Shown here: in pieces, positions 1 through 16,460 of the stretch
Layout: each line of letters opens with the position of its first letter
How positions within the stretch are numbered: position 1 is the stretch's first letter
NCBI RefSeq assembly: GCF_048771995.1
Contig: NC_133026.1
Location: 96,378,501-96,442,500, forward strand
Reading direction: 5' to 3'
Source of the DNA: Taeniopygia guttata
Lineage: Eukaryota; Chordata; Aves; Passeriformes; Estrildidae
DNA length: 64,000 bases
Translations under genes and position numbers: made by a program
The notes under the pieces: generated by a model
The model's database searches: none
What the model saw: only the letters and a program-made list of their open reading frames with translations
Told to the model about the DNA's origin: nothing

Positions 1-3000
1 ATTAAGACAGAGATGTGGCAAACAAAGAAGGAATTATGTTGAAAAAGTGAATCTTCAAATATGGTCAAGTAATTAGAGACAACAATAATTTAAAAAGATA
101 AATTTTATCACAGAGAAATTGCTAGATAGGAAAGGAAGCCAATTAAGAGCAAGCCAAGAAGCTAATTTTAACTTTTATTGTAAATTCTGTCTTTGTCACT
201 CTCAAGTTTGTTAGATATTCAAACCACAAAATTCAGACAGAAATAAAAGCTTGTCGTTTTTACTGATATTAAAGAAAAATTTCAGGTCCCCTTCCCTCCT
301 CCCACCCCACTATCACCCTCATTTAATCAGTATTTTCAACTTTTATTGTGCTATATTCTGAACACAAAATACCAAAGTGACAATGGAGATGCCCCATATA
401 ATTATTTATTAGGAGCATGGAATTTTTTATGTGGTGGAAAAGGGTTCTTGGGTGAATCAGGAACCCCATGATAGAATTATTCTTCAAATAGATTAAAATG
501 AATATGTCAGATAAATATGCATCTTGCTATTTAAATAGTAATAAATGAATGTATTGGTCTCTGTTTCCTTTAGCTTGCCCTTACTAAGACTGAATCAACT
601 AGAATTATTATACTAGCCATTTTCTAATGCGATCATGTTCAAATCACAAAATTTCTCATGTTACTACATTATGATCATGATATTGCCACGAATATTACAG
701 ATAAAGACCAATAAAATATATTTTTTGCCTCTGCAACATGTTGAACAATTGAATGATAGTAACAGAATCTCACATTATTATACAGCCATCCTTAGCTAAC
801 AGAGATGGTACTTTTCCCCCTAGGTCATATTACTTTGTTATTGTGACCTTATGTTATGTACAAAAAAAAAAAAAAAAAAAAAAGAGCAGATGGAACTTTT
901 TATTTTTAATAAAGATGGGTACAGGAATCTTGGTCTACCTCCAGGTTATACCTAAAAGCTGTTCTAAAGGCTGTGAATCTATATCTGGCAAAACTGTCAG
1001 ATGTCCAATTAGAAATGCATAATGATAGTTTTTCTACGAACATAATTAAATAAGTATATGTTATTCACATAATTTACTTTCACTCACTCTTTCTGTTTAT
1101 TGCCTACATTCTATCAAAATAAAGAAGCAAAATAAACTACTGAAAGAGACGCTATAGAGAAACAAGTGATGTCTCATTTTAAGCAAAGTAACACTGCATT
1201 AAATCATCCTCAAAAAAGAGGTCTATGTAATATGAAGGAATCTTTCATAGTTGTATTTAATTTGTTGGGACAGAGTTGATTGTCTCCATAGCAGCACCTA
1301 TGATGCTGTATTTTGAATTACTGGAGAAAACAGTGTTGTAACATTAGCTGCTTCATCTATTGCTCAGCAGTACCTGCACAAAATCCCAGCGTTTTCAGCT
1401 TCTCGTGTTGCCTTGCCCGCGAGAGGACTGGGGATGGGCAAAAGGCTATGAGGGAGCACAGCTGGGACAAAGAGATACCCCATACCATGTCATGCTCAGC
1501 ATATAAAGCTGGAGGAAGAAGAAGGGAGGGAGGTAGGGCAGGGGATTCAGAGTAGGAAAACATGTAGGAAAAATCTGGCTTTTTCACCATTTACCTTTCT
1601 TGGGTAGACATACTGCCCTAGTGTTCAGCAACATGTGCAGACGTCCTACTTAGCAAATGAGTACAACAAATCAAAGTTTCCAAGTCAGCTCTATTAAGTA
1701 TGATGTTCACAGATTATAGGAACAAATTCAGGACAGGCAATACATTTTTTTCATGTCAGATTTATTGTGTGTGGTCAAACCAACAATGCAGAGTGCTGCA
1801 GCACATCTTTTTCTTTTTCCAAAATCAGGGCACCACATCACAAGTCTTATGAAACTGATCTGCATAATGGACCTGCCCTGGATCCTCTGGTTTTCACTTA
1901 GGAAATTATGTAATCAATTCAAGATTTTTATTTTCTACAAGACCACTACCAAACATCTATGAACAAGACCTCTGAATTTCACTTGAATAGAATTTCTGTG
2001 GGTGGAGGAGAGAAGAGATATGAACAGCTTAACATAAAATATCAATGTGTTTTTTGCTTGCTTATTTTTTATTGCAGCCTTGTACTACATCTTGAGATGG
2101 GTGCTATCACACTGACAAAGCCATTCGTTTTGCCAGTTACAGTCCTTCTGTAAATACAGTCCTTCATATGTCATCATATATATCTAATGCATACATTAAT
2201 CTGGCTCAGTTTACTGATTCCACACAGCTGCTGTATATTTAATACATATGGAAAAGTTAAAAGTGACGTTCCGATCTGGATTATCTTACTAGCTTGTGTA
2301 AGCAATTTCATACAGCTGTCCTAAATACACATTAGCAATTATATTAGCACAATATATTAATATATTAATACTTAATAATTTTTTTTTTTACATATTAAAC
2401 TTTTCTGTCTCACTGATCATTGGAATTTTTTGTGAAAAATAGATCTCTGCAGCAACCTCATGGAAATGTTACCTGGCACAAAGTGTTAAAAAAACACCCC
2501 GAAATTGTAAAATTTTGATATATTCGTAGAAGCTATTGAGTTAGTACAGTATGGTGGAAAGATTTCACAATAAGTGATTTACAGAGCACATCCAAAGCCA
2601 GGGTAATATTTCTATTTCTGATCTTGAAAAGAAAGTATGTAGCACTATTCTTCCCTCAGATCACCGAGAAGGTAACTTTAAAATGTGTGCTATGAGAACT
2701 GTAAGGCATTTTTGACAGGTCTCCTGAGCAACTTACCTGAGGACTATTCTAAAGCAGCATAATTTTCTTGTCAAAATTTGTTGGTGTCATTGGGGGACTT
2801 AGGCCTGGTTTTGCAGCAGGCTGGGGCAAAAGACACAATACAGAGAAAAAATAAAATGTTCAAAGATTAAACTATTACAGCATTCCTCTTGTCTTGTGAG
2901 GACAATGCTTAGAAAAATAGCACCATATCATAAAATTTTTGATTTAGTATGTATGCTTTCCACCATTTCCCATATGTTTCTCACACCAAAATTCCTTTTT

Positions 3001-3974
3001 GCCGAATCTAACATGGCGTATTTTTTCCCTTCTCAGTGGGAATTGTTTAATCAAAATTTCAAATTCTGCTCAACCATTTCCTACCAAGATAATGACATGC
3101 TTTCTACCACATATATAAATAGAAATCAATAAATCAATGATGTTGAGAGGCAAAAAAAGAGGTAGATCTGCTTAAAAGTATGGGTTTTTTGTAAAATCAT
3201 TTAAATATTAAGGACACCAAATAAGAAATAGACTATACAACTACATAATTTCAATGACAAAAATTTTGAATGAAAGGTTATATTTACCTTGGGATATATT
3301 AGAAAAGGCCACCATATCACAGGTGACATTTCTAAATATCAATTTAGCTGATATTATGAAACAGCTCCTATTTTTCCAGAGCTAAACTCAACAAATACTC
3401 CAGTGCAAGTTCCATAGCCCAGCAGCACTGTTTAAAAATAAGAAAAATACAAATTCAAATCTTTCGTCCACAGTTCAAAGGTAGATAGGAAATACTGCAG
3501 TCTACATGCATGTCCAAGCTGGACTCTATCAGCCTGCTTTCACTAGTCCAGATCACAGCTCAGTAGTTTATACAGAGACCACTCATTTAATTTAATATAC
3601 TGAATATTTTAAGGTATGTCAAATGCATCCTGGGCTGCATCCAACAATTATTATGTTGAAAGAAAAATACATAAGGTAGGTAAGAGGTCACAACAGGTAG
3701 ATAAGTAATTGCAGAGTATCTATTTCAGTGTTCATAATGGCATCCATAAAGACTTCTGATTCTGTTATTGTGATGATTTACTGCTTGAAGATGTAAGAAA
3801 GTTGAGTTCACATCAATGTGCCAAGGTTTTAGAACCTACCATGGACTGGATGGTTCACAATTTTCCTATGATTCTCCAACACTACAAAGCATTTCTATTT
3901 CTATTATTAGTTTTTATGTCTATTATTAGTATTTATAAAGCCAAACTATTTTTCTGTACTGTTCTGTATTGGGA
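1..3974. other. Non-coding, AT-rich, no gene recognised
   Basis: No exon, RNA gene or clear mobile element is recognised here. ORFs are short, have no family resemblance and sit in AT-rich sequence. A run of 23 A's lies at 862-884. The stretch at 3624-3645 resembles a short piece of CR1 but is too short to call. Confidence 0.6.
862..884 (+). repeat. Poly(A) tract
   Basis: An uninterrupted run of 23 A's. It could be an old retroposed tail, but no retroposed body is recognised upstream of it. Confidence 0.9.
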
Positions 3975-4579
3975 TCAGAGTAATTTACTATCTTCATCCA
4001 TGACAAAGATGAAGGAATTAAGTTCACCCTCAGCAAATTTGCAGATGACACCAAGCTGATTGGTGCAGTTAAACCACCTGAAGGACGAGATGCCATCCAG
4101 AGGGACCTGTACAAGCTCAAAAAGTGGGACAATGCAAATCTCATGAGATTTAACAAGACCAAGTGCAAGGGCCTGCACCTTGGTCAAGGCCATCCCCAGT
4201 ATCAACACAGGCTGTGGGATGAACAGATTGAGAACAGCCCAGTGAGAAGACTTGGAGGTGCTGGTAGGTGAGAGGCTGGACATGACCCAGCAATGTGTTC
4301 TTGCATCCCAGAAAGCCAAATGTGTCCTGGGCTGCATCCAAAACAGCATGGGCAGCAGGGTGAGGGAGGAGATTCTGCCCCTCTGCTCTGCTCTGGTGAG
4401 ACCCCACCTGAAACACTGCATCCAGCTCAGGAGTCCCCAGTACAAGAAAGACATGCACCTGCTGGAGTGAGTGCAGGGGAGGCCACCAAGTTGATTAGAG
4501 GAAATCAGCACCTATCCTATGAGGAAAAGCTGAGAGAATTGTGTTTGTTTTACCTGAGAAAGAGAAAACTTTGGGATAA
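3975..4579 (+). mobile_element. CR1 LINE, 5' piece of a split copy
   Basis: The plus strand reads like the end of the CR1 ORF2 reverse transcriptase, including the motif FADDTKLIG and the following HLG-type segment, with several in-frame disruptions. The left edge is approximate. The copy is interrupted at 4579/4580 by a solo LTR and resumes at 5532. The CR1 text runs on across the gap (a GGATAA-like end on the left, the segment around AAAGATGGAGAGG on the right), so both parts are one 5'-truncated insertion. Confidence 0.88.
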
Positions 4580-5531
4580 TGTCCTAGATTGCAAGGCAAG
4601 ATGTATTTTATTTGCCATCTGTGAGAGGTGTGGCAGTTATCTTCTGATAATTTAGCTGTTTTCTTCATCTCTTCCACAAACCAATCCTCCCTGCTGGGAG
4701 ACATCTGCTGTTAATGGGCTATTGAATGTCACTGCATGACTGATAAAAATTACAGCTCCCATTGTGAGATGCTCTGCCCAGAAGGTGGAGCCAAGCATTC
4801 CTAACTGGATATAATCTGGGATTTTAGAACACCAGAACACTTGATTCCCAGAGGAACACCTGCCTTTTCAATTGGATCTTCAGAGGAAGACTACACCCTT
4901 CTACAGGATCATTGCTTCAACAGAACCACACCTGCCACTCCAGGAGAACTGTAGCCGTTCCAATTTGGACTGCTATCAGCAGCTTGACCAACAGGGTGTC
5001 AGGTTGTATTCTGACTCTGTCAGTCTTGTTTTGTATTACTGCATTGGGGTTTTTTTATTATTTTTTATTTTCTTCCCCAATAAAGAACTGTTATTCCTGC
5101 TCCCATATGTCGCCCCGATTCTTAAGTTTTTCTAAAGCCTTCTGAGTTTACATTCTGTTGGAAAACTTTCCCACACAATTTCTGTAAATAAGATATTGTT
5201 TTGCATTCCTTCATGAGGGTGGAGAAACTTGATGTACTAGTGGTTTGTCCAATGTCTTTGGAGAGGTGGCCCATTCACTCTCCAATCCACTGTCACCTTT
5301 GGAAAAGTATAAAAGTTGGAGTCAGAAAATAAACTTCCTCTTTTACCTTGCAAAATAGCAGGTGGCTCGCGTTGTGCTTTCTCGTGTCTTACAGGGACAC
5401 CCATATCTTTGCCTGAGAGCCCCCCTTAATTTCAAATTTATAACAATTTGGAGAGAGAGGGGTTTACAGTTTCCAGTTCAGGGGAAGTTCCTGCCATCCT
5501 TAGCAGACACCTGTCTTTTAAAAGCAAGACA
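4580..5531 (+). mobile_element. Solo LTR, ERVL-like, inserted in CR1
   Basis: The element starts TGTCCT and ends AAGACA, the TG...CA form of LTR ends. It has an AATAAA near its 3' part and resembles a passerine ERVL-type LTR that I recall from avian genomes. The flanking five bases are GATAA on the left and GGTAA on the right, a one-mismatch target duplication of ERVL length. No internal retroviral sequence is present, so it is a fossil solo LTR. A second, younger LTR interrupts it at 5108-5399. Confidence 0.75.
5108..5399 (+). mobile_element. Solo LTR nested in the ERVL-like LTR
   Basis: This 292-bp element starts TGTCGC and ends GGGACA. It is flanked by a perfect 6-bp target duplication CCCATA (5102-5107 and 5400-5405). 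It contains a TATA-like GTATAAAAG and an AATAAA near 5325. A 6-bp duplication fits class II (ERVK/alpha-like) avian elements. It is a solo LTR with no internal region, inserted after the surrounding LTR. Confidence 0.85.
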
Positions 5532-5878
5532 GGTAACCTAGTTGTAACCTGGAGGGAGCTTACAAGAAAGATGGAGAGGGACTTTCTACAAGGATGTGTA
5601 GTGACAGGACAGGAGGGAATGGCTTCAGAGTGAAACAGGATAGGTTTAGATTAGATATTATGAAGAAATTCTTTACTGTGACAGTGATGAGGCACTGGAA
5701 CAGGTTGCCCAGAGAAGTTGTTGAGGTCATATCTCTGGAAGTGTTCAAATCTAGGACAGATAGAGCTCTAAACTGGTCTACTGGAAATTGTCCCTGCACA
5801 TGGCAGTGGGGTTGGAACTAAATTGTCTTTAAGGTCCCTTCCACCATAAACCATCCTATGATTCTCTGATTCTATTAT
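5532..5878 (+). mobile_element. CR1 LINE, 3' piece of the split copy
   Basis: The sequence continues the CR1 begun at about 3975, passing through the region that reads RLPREVVEV-like in frame and ending with the typical CR1 3' tail (GATTCTCTGATTCTATTATTC-like octamer repeats). The tail shows that the 3' end of the copy is intact and its orientation is plus. Confidence 0.92.
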
Positions 5879-5973
5879 TCCATATATGCTACTTGGGAGT
5901 ATGTAGCATAGCTATATCCTTTAAATTGCTTTGCCATTCATATAAATATTTTAGGTTAAAAAAAAATCCTAAA

Positions 5974-6317
5974 TGTTACAGTGAGCTCAGGGGCACTCTG
6001 TGCCCCCCTTCCCCAGGACCTTGTGACTCTGATCAAGATAACCCCTGGATCCCTCCTTCCTGCCCCAACGGGGTTGGCGGAGAGCCAGGAAAGCCCACCC
6101 TGTCCAAAACCTATATAGACCACTGACATTTCCTGTTCTTTCTCTTTTGCCCTGCTCTCCCATGGACACCACAGAATAAAGAGAGCTATACCAACCCCCT
6201 GGGGTAAGAGCCTCTTTTGAATATTTTTCCCCTCTCCTGGTATTCCTCCCTTCGCAGCCCCTTATCTCTGAGCTAGTCGCATTCTTCCGGAGGCTGCGTG
6301 GAGGTGGGGAAACTACA
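5974..6317 (+). mobile_element. Solo LTR, class II-like
   Basis: This 344-bp element starts TGTTACAG and ends AAACTACA. It has a perfect 6-bp target duplication CCTAAA (5968-5973 and 6318-6323). A TATA-like CCTATATAGACC and an AATAAAG lie in the expected order for U3 and R. No internal retroviral sequence adjoins it, so it is a fossil solo LTR. It lies about 95 bp after the CR1 3' end but is a separate event. Confidence 0.85.
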
Positions 6318-6323
6318 CCTAAA

Positions 6324-9300
6324 TTTTGTTCTTTACTTCTCTCGCCCCTCTTCAGAAAACTTATTTTTACCTTCTATGCAGGAACAATTCTAACCCCAAA
6401 GAAGTTTATTTAAAATACAATGTACATTTACATCACACCAGCTAACAACTCTTTCATTTTCATAAAACAGCCTAAAGTGGAATGTGCTTTCAATCCAAAC
6501 ATATTTACAATCATTTTTAGGGCTGTGTGCTTTTCAAGCATACTTCCATTTTCTTCTTCTTGGTGCAAAGAAAGAAACCCCAAATAAGTAAAAAATTTTA
6601 CTGTGTCTAGTTTTTTATGATTTAAACATTTAATAATTTAAGGAATACAAAGAACAAGTGAAGTCTTGGCTTACAAGATTGAACACCAATATTTTTTAAA
6701 ACTCCATATTAAATATTACATTGTTTTAATTATAGATATTTTGAGGGTTTTTTTAAATTAATTTATTATTTTTTATTTTTTCAGTATGTGAACACATCTT
6801 TATAATGGACAAAACACAAATGCATAGTATAAATATACCTATTCAGAAAATTATAGAAAATTATATAGAACTTATTTTATTATTCCAAAGTACTGTATGC
6901 AAGTTAAGGAATCATGTCCAGGATTTAAAGACAAATCTTGTTTTCTTTGCAAAGAAAAGATAGAGGGTTTCTTTCCTTATGATAAATAAGAATAATTTGA
7001 AACTATTTCTAGACATTTCTCCTCATAAACTCCAGTTTTCACAACTTCTCTTTGATTGGCGTATGACCTTCAGCATTCCGAAGTGTAAAACTTCTGCTTC
7101 ATGCACATGATCCTGATTGGTTCTTATGGAATTTAATATAGGCATATCCTGAAGCATTTGATTTAACATTTCTCTGTGAGTTGCATCCACTGTTCAGTGA
7201 AATTAACTTATCTGCATTTTGAAGCTAGTAAGCACCACACACTTGGAAAGGTCTTGAAAACCTCTTGTGGCTCGTCATGATGTATTTGGATCACTAGTAA
7301 TAAATTCTTTAAAAAAAAATTAGAGGCTAAATTGCATTACCTGAAACATTTCAGAAAAATAAGCACTTGCAAGAAAATAATTTTTTCTTGGATAAGAAAT
7401 AACTAATATACTGAAAAAAATGACTCAGAAATATTTTTTCTAATCCGTTGTTACCTAATCAATCAATAACAGAATACTAAATTGTAGTCACAGTGGTGTC
7501 AGGGCATACAATTTCTTTAACAGTTCTCTCTTCCTATTTCAGAGAATGCATACATTAATCAAAAAAAACCCCATAAGCATTCAAGGCTTTTTATTATCTT
7601 CACTATCCTTCATCTTTTACTGTGAACATCACAATTTTTTTATATTATTGAGGCTTTTATTACATCTTGATGGAAACAAATGGAACAGTTTATAAGCGAC
7701 AAGATTTTTGTGGAGTGTTGTGAAAACAGAAAAGAGTAGAATGAAATCTAGCTTTGTTGGGAAATAAAAAATTTTAAAATGTCTCATTATTTTTCTCTAG
7801 GACCTTATGTACTTTCTCTTTACAGCACGTTTTCCTAAAATTTTTGAATTTATGGAGTTGATATTTTCTAAATCATAAAGATTATTCTTGTATATAAAAT
7901 AATTTATTTATTAGATTAAAGAAGTCCCAGTAATGTCAATGAAAATAAAGTTTACTCTCAGCACAACCATCAGTTTCTGAAACAAACAGAAACATCAATA
8001 GCTTTCTTCACCTAATCAATGCAGACAGATTGATTTTTCAGAAGGCAGACTATTATGTATGTCTGAGTACCATGACCTTTTATATTTTACCAACAATATT
8101 CTTCATGTAAATTGATTTGCCTTATACCATGGGAGTCAGGGATGCAGAACTGCCAAAAGCATTCACTTCCACTTAGTTAGCTGGAAATATTACTTACGAA
8201 AAAGCACCTTCTTCAATCATGGTGTGTCGTGTGATGAGCTGTAAATGTCTAAGACAATTCAGAACTGCAAATACCTTTACACCTAGTAATCATAAAACCA
8301 CAAGAGTGTGAATGTAGAGTAATTGATTTAAACTTATCAGTTCTAGGCCATTAGACTTGGTAAGAGGTATTTCCACTCAACTATACAGGAGCCCATTACA
8401 GTAATTTCCATTTGAAGGTCAGCCATCACCAGTGTTGACCTTCAACATGACATAAAAGTTGTTAATTGAATACCTTACCAGAACAACAAACAACCACAAA
8501 ACAATTACAAAAAAACCAAAACACACACAAAAAACCCCAAACAAACAAAAACAAACCACCAAAACAAATCAAACAAAAAGCCCCATCGACAAATAAACCC
8601 ACAAAATCAAAAAAACTAATAAAAACAAAAACAAAAAACAAGCTCACATTTAATCAATCTGAACAGAAGAAACTAAATATTTTGGTGAATTAGGCTGGGC
8701 TGAAACTATCCACCGTTCAACAGTTTTTTAGCCAAGTTCTAATTCAGATACAGTCATTTGATAGTAAGAGATGGACAGTGGGGCTCAAAGGGCAGGGACT
8801 GGGATGCCTGGGCTTTGGGCCAATTTTGAGATAGTATAGCTGAGGGCACACCCCTGCTCCCCTCTTAGAAAGGACCTTAAATAAAGCTTGGACAAAATGC
8901 TCAGCTGGAAACCAAAAGTGCTGCTCAGCTCCTGGCTTTGTTTCCCTTAGGGAATGGGTGGCCCTCTGACATGCTCGGGTGGAGGTTAACATACTGGTTT
9001 TGATGCTGACACCAAAATTACAGTAGTGCAACAGAAGAGGAATTCTGGAGTCTAAATACTTACAGTCATTACAACACTGGCAAAAAAAAATAAAGCAGTC
9101 TCCACAGACTAATCACTTGCAAAATTACAAGGACCTCTTGCAAACTCTATGAGAGAAAAATGTTTTCCAAGATAACATCTGTAAGTGTTTATACAACCTA
9201 CTTAAGAAAGGTATACAACAGTCTATTAAATATAGTATACTATCTGGCACTAAAGAAATTGCATCTTCCAACATAGTTGCAACTCATTTGTATTATACAT

Positions 9301-10136
9301 TTGGTAATGTGAAAATAAATATCCTTGGTAAGATGTATGGCTGAGAGTAAGGATTTATTATGTTATTTAAGAATTCCTGCTAAATGACTTCATGATTGAT
9401 ACTTCTGTTTGTATATAATAGGTAAAATAATGTTGAAGATTATTTTTTTTCCTTTGCAATTATGTTATATGAGAAAATGTATTGAAATTGTTTTTTAACA
9501 TACTCACTTCCCAAATATAATTAAACACTGGAAATATTAGATGTTATTCCCTTACCAAAAAAATAAAGGAAATTCACAATGTTTTTACAATAAGAAGTGC
9601 AGTTTTAGACTATAGCAGAAGAACATCTTTAGCATCATCAAGTACAAATAAAATTCTGGTCAAAGCATCTTAAAAAGAAAAAGAAAAATAAAAAAAAAAC
9701 AGAAAAAAGGAATTTGCCTTTAGACAGAGAAATAACTTTGGTTATCTTACATAAACTATTATTTTCCTTCATCACAAATTTTCTGGAAAAGAGAAAGGCA
9801 AAGACGTCAATATTACTAAATTGAGTAAAGCAAAGCATATGGGAAGAGATGAGGTCAGACAAGAGGTGTTCAGATCCATAGATAAGTATTTATGCTGTTA
9901 GGGTATCTTCAATGAAGACTACCTGTCTTCATTGAATCTTGACAAAATTACCTTAAATAATAACAAAATAAAAGCTGTTATTTCCATTCTCTTCTTTGGC
10001 ACAGGAATAAATTTTTATAAAATTTTTAAGCCTCAAAGTACTGTGATCCTTTTTTTTTATTTTTAAATAAGGTTTAATGAAGATATACTAGACTATTTCC
10101 ACTATTTCCAATTAGATTTAGATTACTCTTTTCCCT
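6324..10136. other. Non-coding stretch, nothing recognised
   Basis: AT-rich sequence with low-complexity A/C-rich DNA around 8480-8640 and a moderately GC-richer block near 8690-9040 that I cannot assign. A 12-bp perfect inverted repeat with a 5-nt loop lies at 9908-9936. No exon or RNA gene is seen. Confidence 0.55.
8477..8642 (+). repeat. A/C-rich low-complexity tract
   Basis: Almost only A and C (AAACAAAC, ACAAAAAC types). It gives rise to opposing low-complexity ORFs that should be ignored. Confidence 0.85.
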
Positions 10137-10860
10137 ATAGCCATAGAATCAAAGAATGATTTTGGTTGGAAGGAACCTTAAACATCATGTGATTCCAAAC
10201 CCCTGCCATAGACAGAGACATCCTTCACTAGACCAGGTGGCTCAGAGCCTCATCCAACTGGCCTTGAATGTTTCTGGGGATGGGGCAACCACAATTTCTC
10301 TGGGCAACCCGTTCCATGCCTTACCACTCTCATAATAAAGGATTGCTTCCTAATATCTAATCCAAACCTACTCTCTTCCAGTTTGAGGCCATTCTGCTTT
10401 TGTCTGTCGCTACACATCCTTGTAGAAAGTCCTTTTCCGTCTTCCTTATAGGCCCACCTTAGGTACTGGAAGGCTGCAGGCTACTGAGCCCACTCTTTTC
10501 CAGCTCTGAACAAACTCAGCTCTCTCAGCCATGCCTCAGAGAAGAGGAACTCCATCCCTCTGATCATCTTGGTGGCCTGGCCTGCACTTGCTTCAACAGC
10601 TCAATGTCTTTGTCGTATTGAGGACCCCCAAGCCGGATACAGCACTCCAGAGGGGTCTCACCAGAGCACATTGCTGGGTGATGTCCAGCGTCTCACCCAC
10701 CAGCAGCCCCAGGTCCTGCTTACAGGGCTGTTCTCAATCTGTTCATCCCACAGCCTGTGTTGATACTGGGGTTACCCTGACACAGATGCAGCCCCTTGCA
10801 CTTGGTTTTGTTAAATCTCATGAGATTTGCATTGTCCCACTTTTTGAGCTGGATATACTG
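10137..10860 (-). mobile_element. CR1 LINE 3' end
   Basis: The plus strand begins with the reverse complement of the CR1 tail (CATAGAATCAAAGAATGA) followed by TTGGAAGGAACCTTAAA. It continues through the antisense of the ORF2 C-terminus to about 10860. The copy is therefore on the minus strand and 5'-truncated, ending in a purine-rich tract. It is degenerate. Confidence 0.93.
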
Positions 10861-10867
10861 GGATAAA

Positions 10868-10930
10868 TAAGTAAGAGAGGAAGGGAGGAAGAGAGGGAGG
10901 GAGGGAAGAAGGAAAAGTAAAGAAAGGAAT
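10868..10930 (+). repeat. Purine-rich GGAA/GGGA tract
   Basis: A run of GGAAGGGAGGAAGAGAGGG-like sequence next to the 5' truncation point of the minus-strand CR1. Confidence 0.8.
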
Positions 10931-11327
10931 AAGAAACATTATGAAGGTTTTCATAGAGACATATTATTATAAAAACTTGGCTAAAGGGGTTAGAAAGTGA
11001 GAGGGCAGATCAGTGACAGCTGAGCCATGATCTCTTCAATGACCACAATAACACAAGATAGTTACTCTGAAAGCAAAGGGCTATACACAGCACAGCAAGG
11101 TAGAGCACAAGATATTCCACATATCTACTGCTGACTGTTTAAAGAACTGAAATTTCCAAATGTCAAAAATGTTCAAATCGATGAGCATAGATTTTTGAGA
11201 GAGATACTGCTGAGGAACAATTCCTTTTGTTCTTTTTATGACTGTTAAAAGACGTCCCAAATTGAAGGCTGAATTAGCCTCTCCTTATTTTTTTGGTTTT
11301 TAAAAATTTTTCTTAAAAAGTAATTTG

Positions 11328-11395
11328 AATCACAGAATATCACGAGTTAGAAGGCCCCCACAAAGATGAGTCAAACTCCTTTTTCTGTAACAAGT
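11328..11395 (-). mobile_element. CR1 3' end fragment
   Basis: The plus strand reads AATCACAGAATATCACGAG followed by TTAGAAGGCCCCCACAAAG. This is the reverse complement of the last 70 or so bases of an avian CR1 subfamily. Short and diverged. Confidence 0.65.
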
Positions 11396-12196
11396 GAATT
11401 TGAAAGTCTGCTACTTCAAAGAAGATGGAATTTTATCAGTGGAAGCATTTTAAAATATTCAGAAACTGTAGCAAGTACCTTGCCAACTGAGACAAGCTTT
11501 CAGATATTTCACACAGGGCCAAAATTTCTATATAACTGAAAAGATTAATCACTGATTAATCAGATTTGAGAGGCTGGATTCAAAGGAATGAAACTTGAAC
11601 AGAGCATTGGCACACTTTACAACTTAATCATGAGAAAAAAGAAAAAAAAAAAGTAAAATTCCTGGCCTTCTATCAATTTCAATAATGTTAAGAAAATATT
11701 TTAGAAACTAATAAAATGGGGGGGAAAAAGAGAATTAAAGATCAAAATTTTATCTTATTACAGATTTTGGGAACAATCTGAAAACATATTCAAGTCTGAC
11801 AATAGAGCAGAAGAAAGTTAAATCAATTTCTCATACATATATTCTGGGGTAGGGTTTACTGTGGTTATTTCACAAGGGAACTATATAAAATATAATATCA
11901 CATGAATAGTGTAACTATCTTTCTATCTTTTTACAAGGGGAAAAAATAGATCTTAAAATCTGGCAGTACTTTTATAACGATAACTAAGAGAAGCCAAATA
12001 GGCTTCTCTTAGGGACAACTTGCAGAAATTATAAAAACTATTATTAATCTTTTTTCTAACAAATCAACAGCAAGAAACCTAGTAGTCTCTTGACAATTAC
12101 ATAAACAATATCAAAAATTAAGGAAACAAGAAAGATACTTGAGTTTCCTCTGTATTCACTTGGAAGAAGCATAGAAATAAATAATTATGTGACAAT

Positions 12197-15879
<3,683 letters not shown>

Positions 15880-16460
15880 TCCACAGCAGCTTCTCCCTGC
15901 TTTTCCTTCCTCCTCATGAGTTCCCCTGTATCAGAATGAGGGGGGTCACTCCAATGGGGTACAATCCTTCACGAACTGCTCAAGCATGGCTTCTCCCTGC
16001 AGGCCACAGTTCTTCAAGGAGTGGTTGAGGGTGGGAGCTTTCCATGCAGTAAGTCTTTTAGGAACCGATTGTTCCAGAGTGGGTCTCCCAGGATCTGAGA
16101 TTCCAGCACGGAGCCTGCTCCTGCATGTGCTCTCACAGGCTGCATTTTCCTTCAGTCACAGGCTGCACTTTCCTTCAGAGCATAGGGTCATGAGTGGGCA
16201 GTGAGATGGCCATTTGCTCCAACATGGACCTCCACAGGCTGCAGGGGCACAGCTGCCTCACCTTGGTCTGCACCATGGGCTGCAGGGGAATCTGGGCTCT
16301 GGCTCCCAGAGCACCTCCTCCCCTGCCTGCTTCACTGACCTTGGTGTCTGCAGGGTTGTTTCTCTCACATTGGCCCAACTTTGGACAGTGGGTTTCCTCT
16401 GAAGCCAGTTGGAGCTGCTTGCATCTGGCATGGGGGAGCTTCAAGCTCTTCTCAAGCCCA
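15880..16460. mobile_element. Probable ERV-derived interspersed repeat
   Basis: A GC-richer block with repeated words such as CACAGGCTGCA and ATGGGCTGCAGGGG, and with GACCTTGGTGTCTGCAGGG. I recall a widespread avian interspersed repeat carrying these words and treat it as a retrovirus-derived fossil. Family, strand and exact ends are not established. ORFs here resemble no protein. Confidence 0.4.

Noticed and set aside
3624-3645. Words like the CR1 ATGTGTCCTGGGCTGCATCC
   Set aside because: Only about 20 bases match, with no neighbouring CR1 sequence. The match may be chance or a remnant too short to support.
3975-4655. 178-, 102- and 120-residue ORFs
   Set aside because: They are frames of a CR1 copy and its junction with an LTR, not host genes.
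8462-8693. Opposed Lys/Thr/Asn-rich and Phe/Val-rich ORFs
   Set aside because: Produced by the A/C-rich low-complexity tract.
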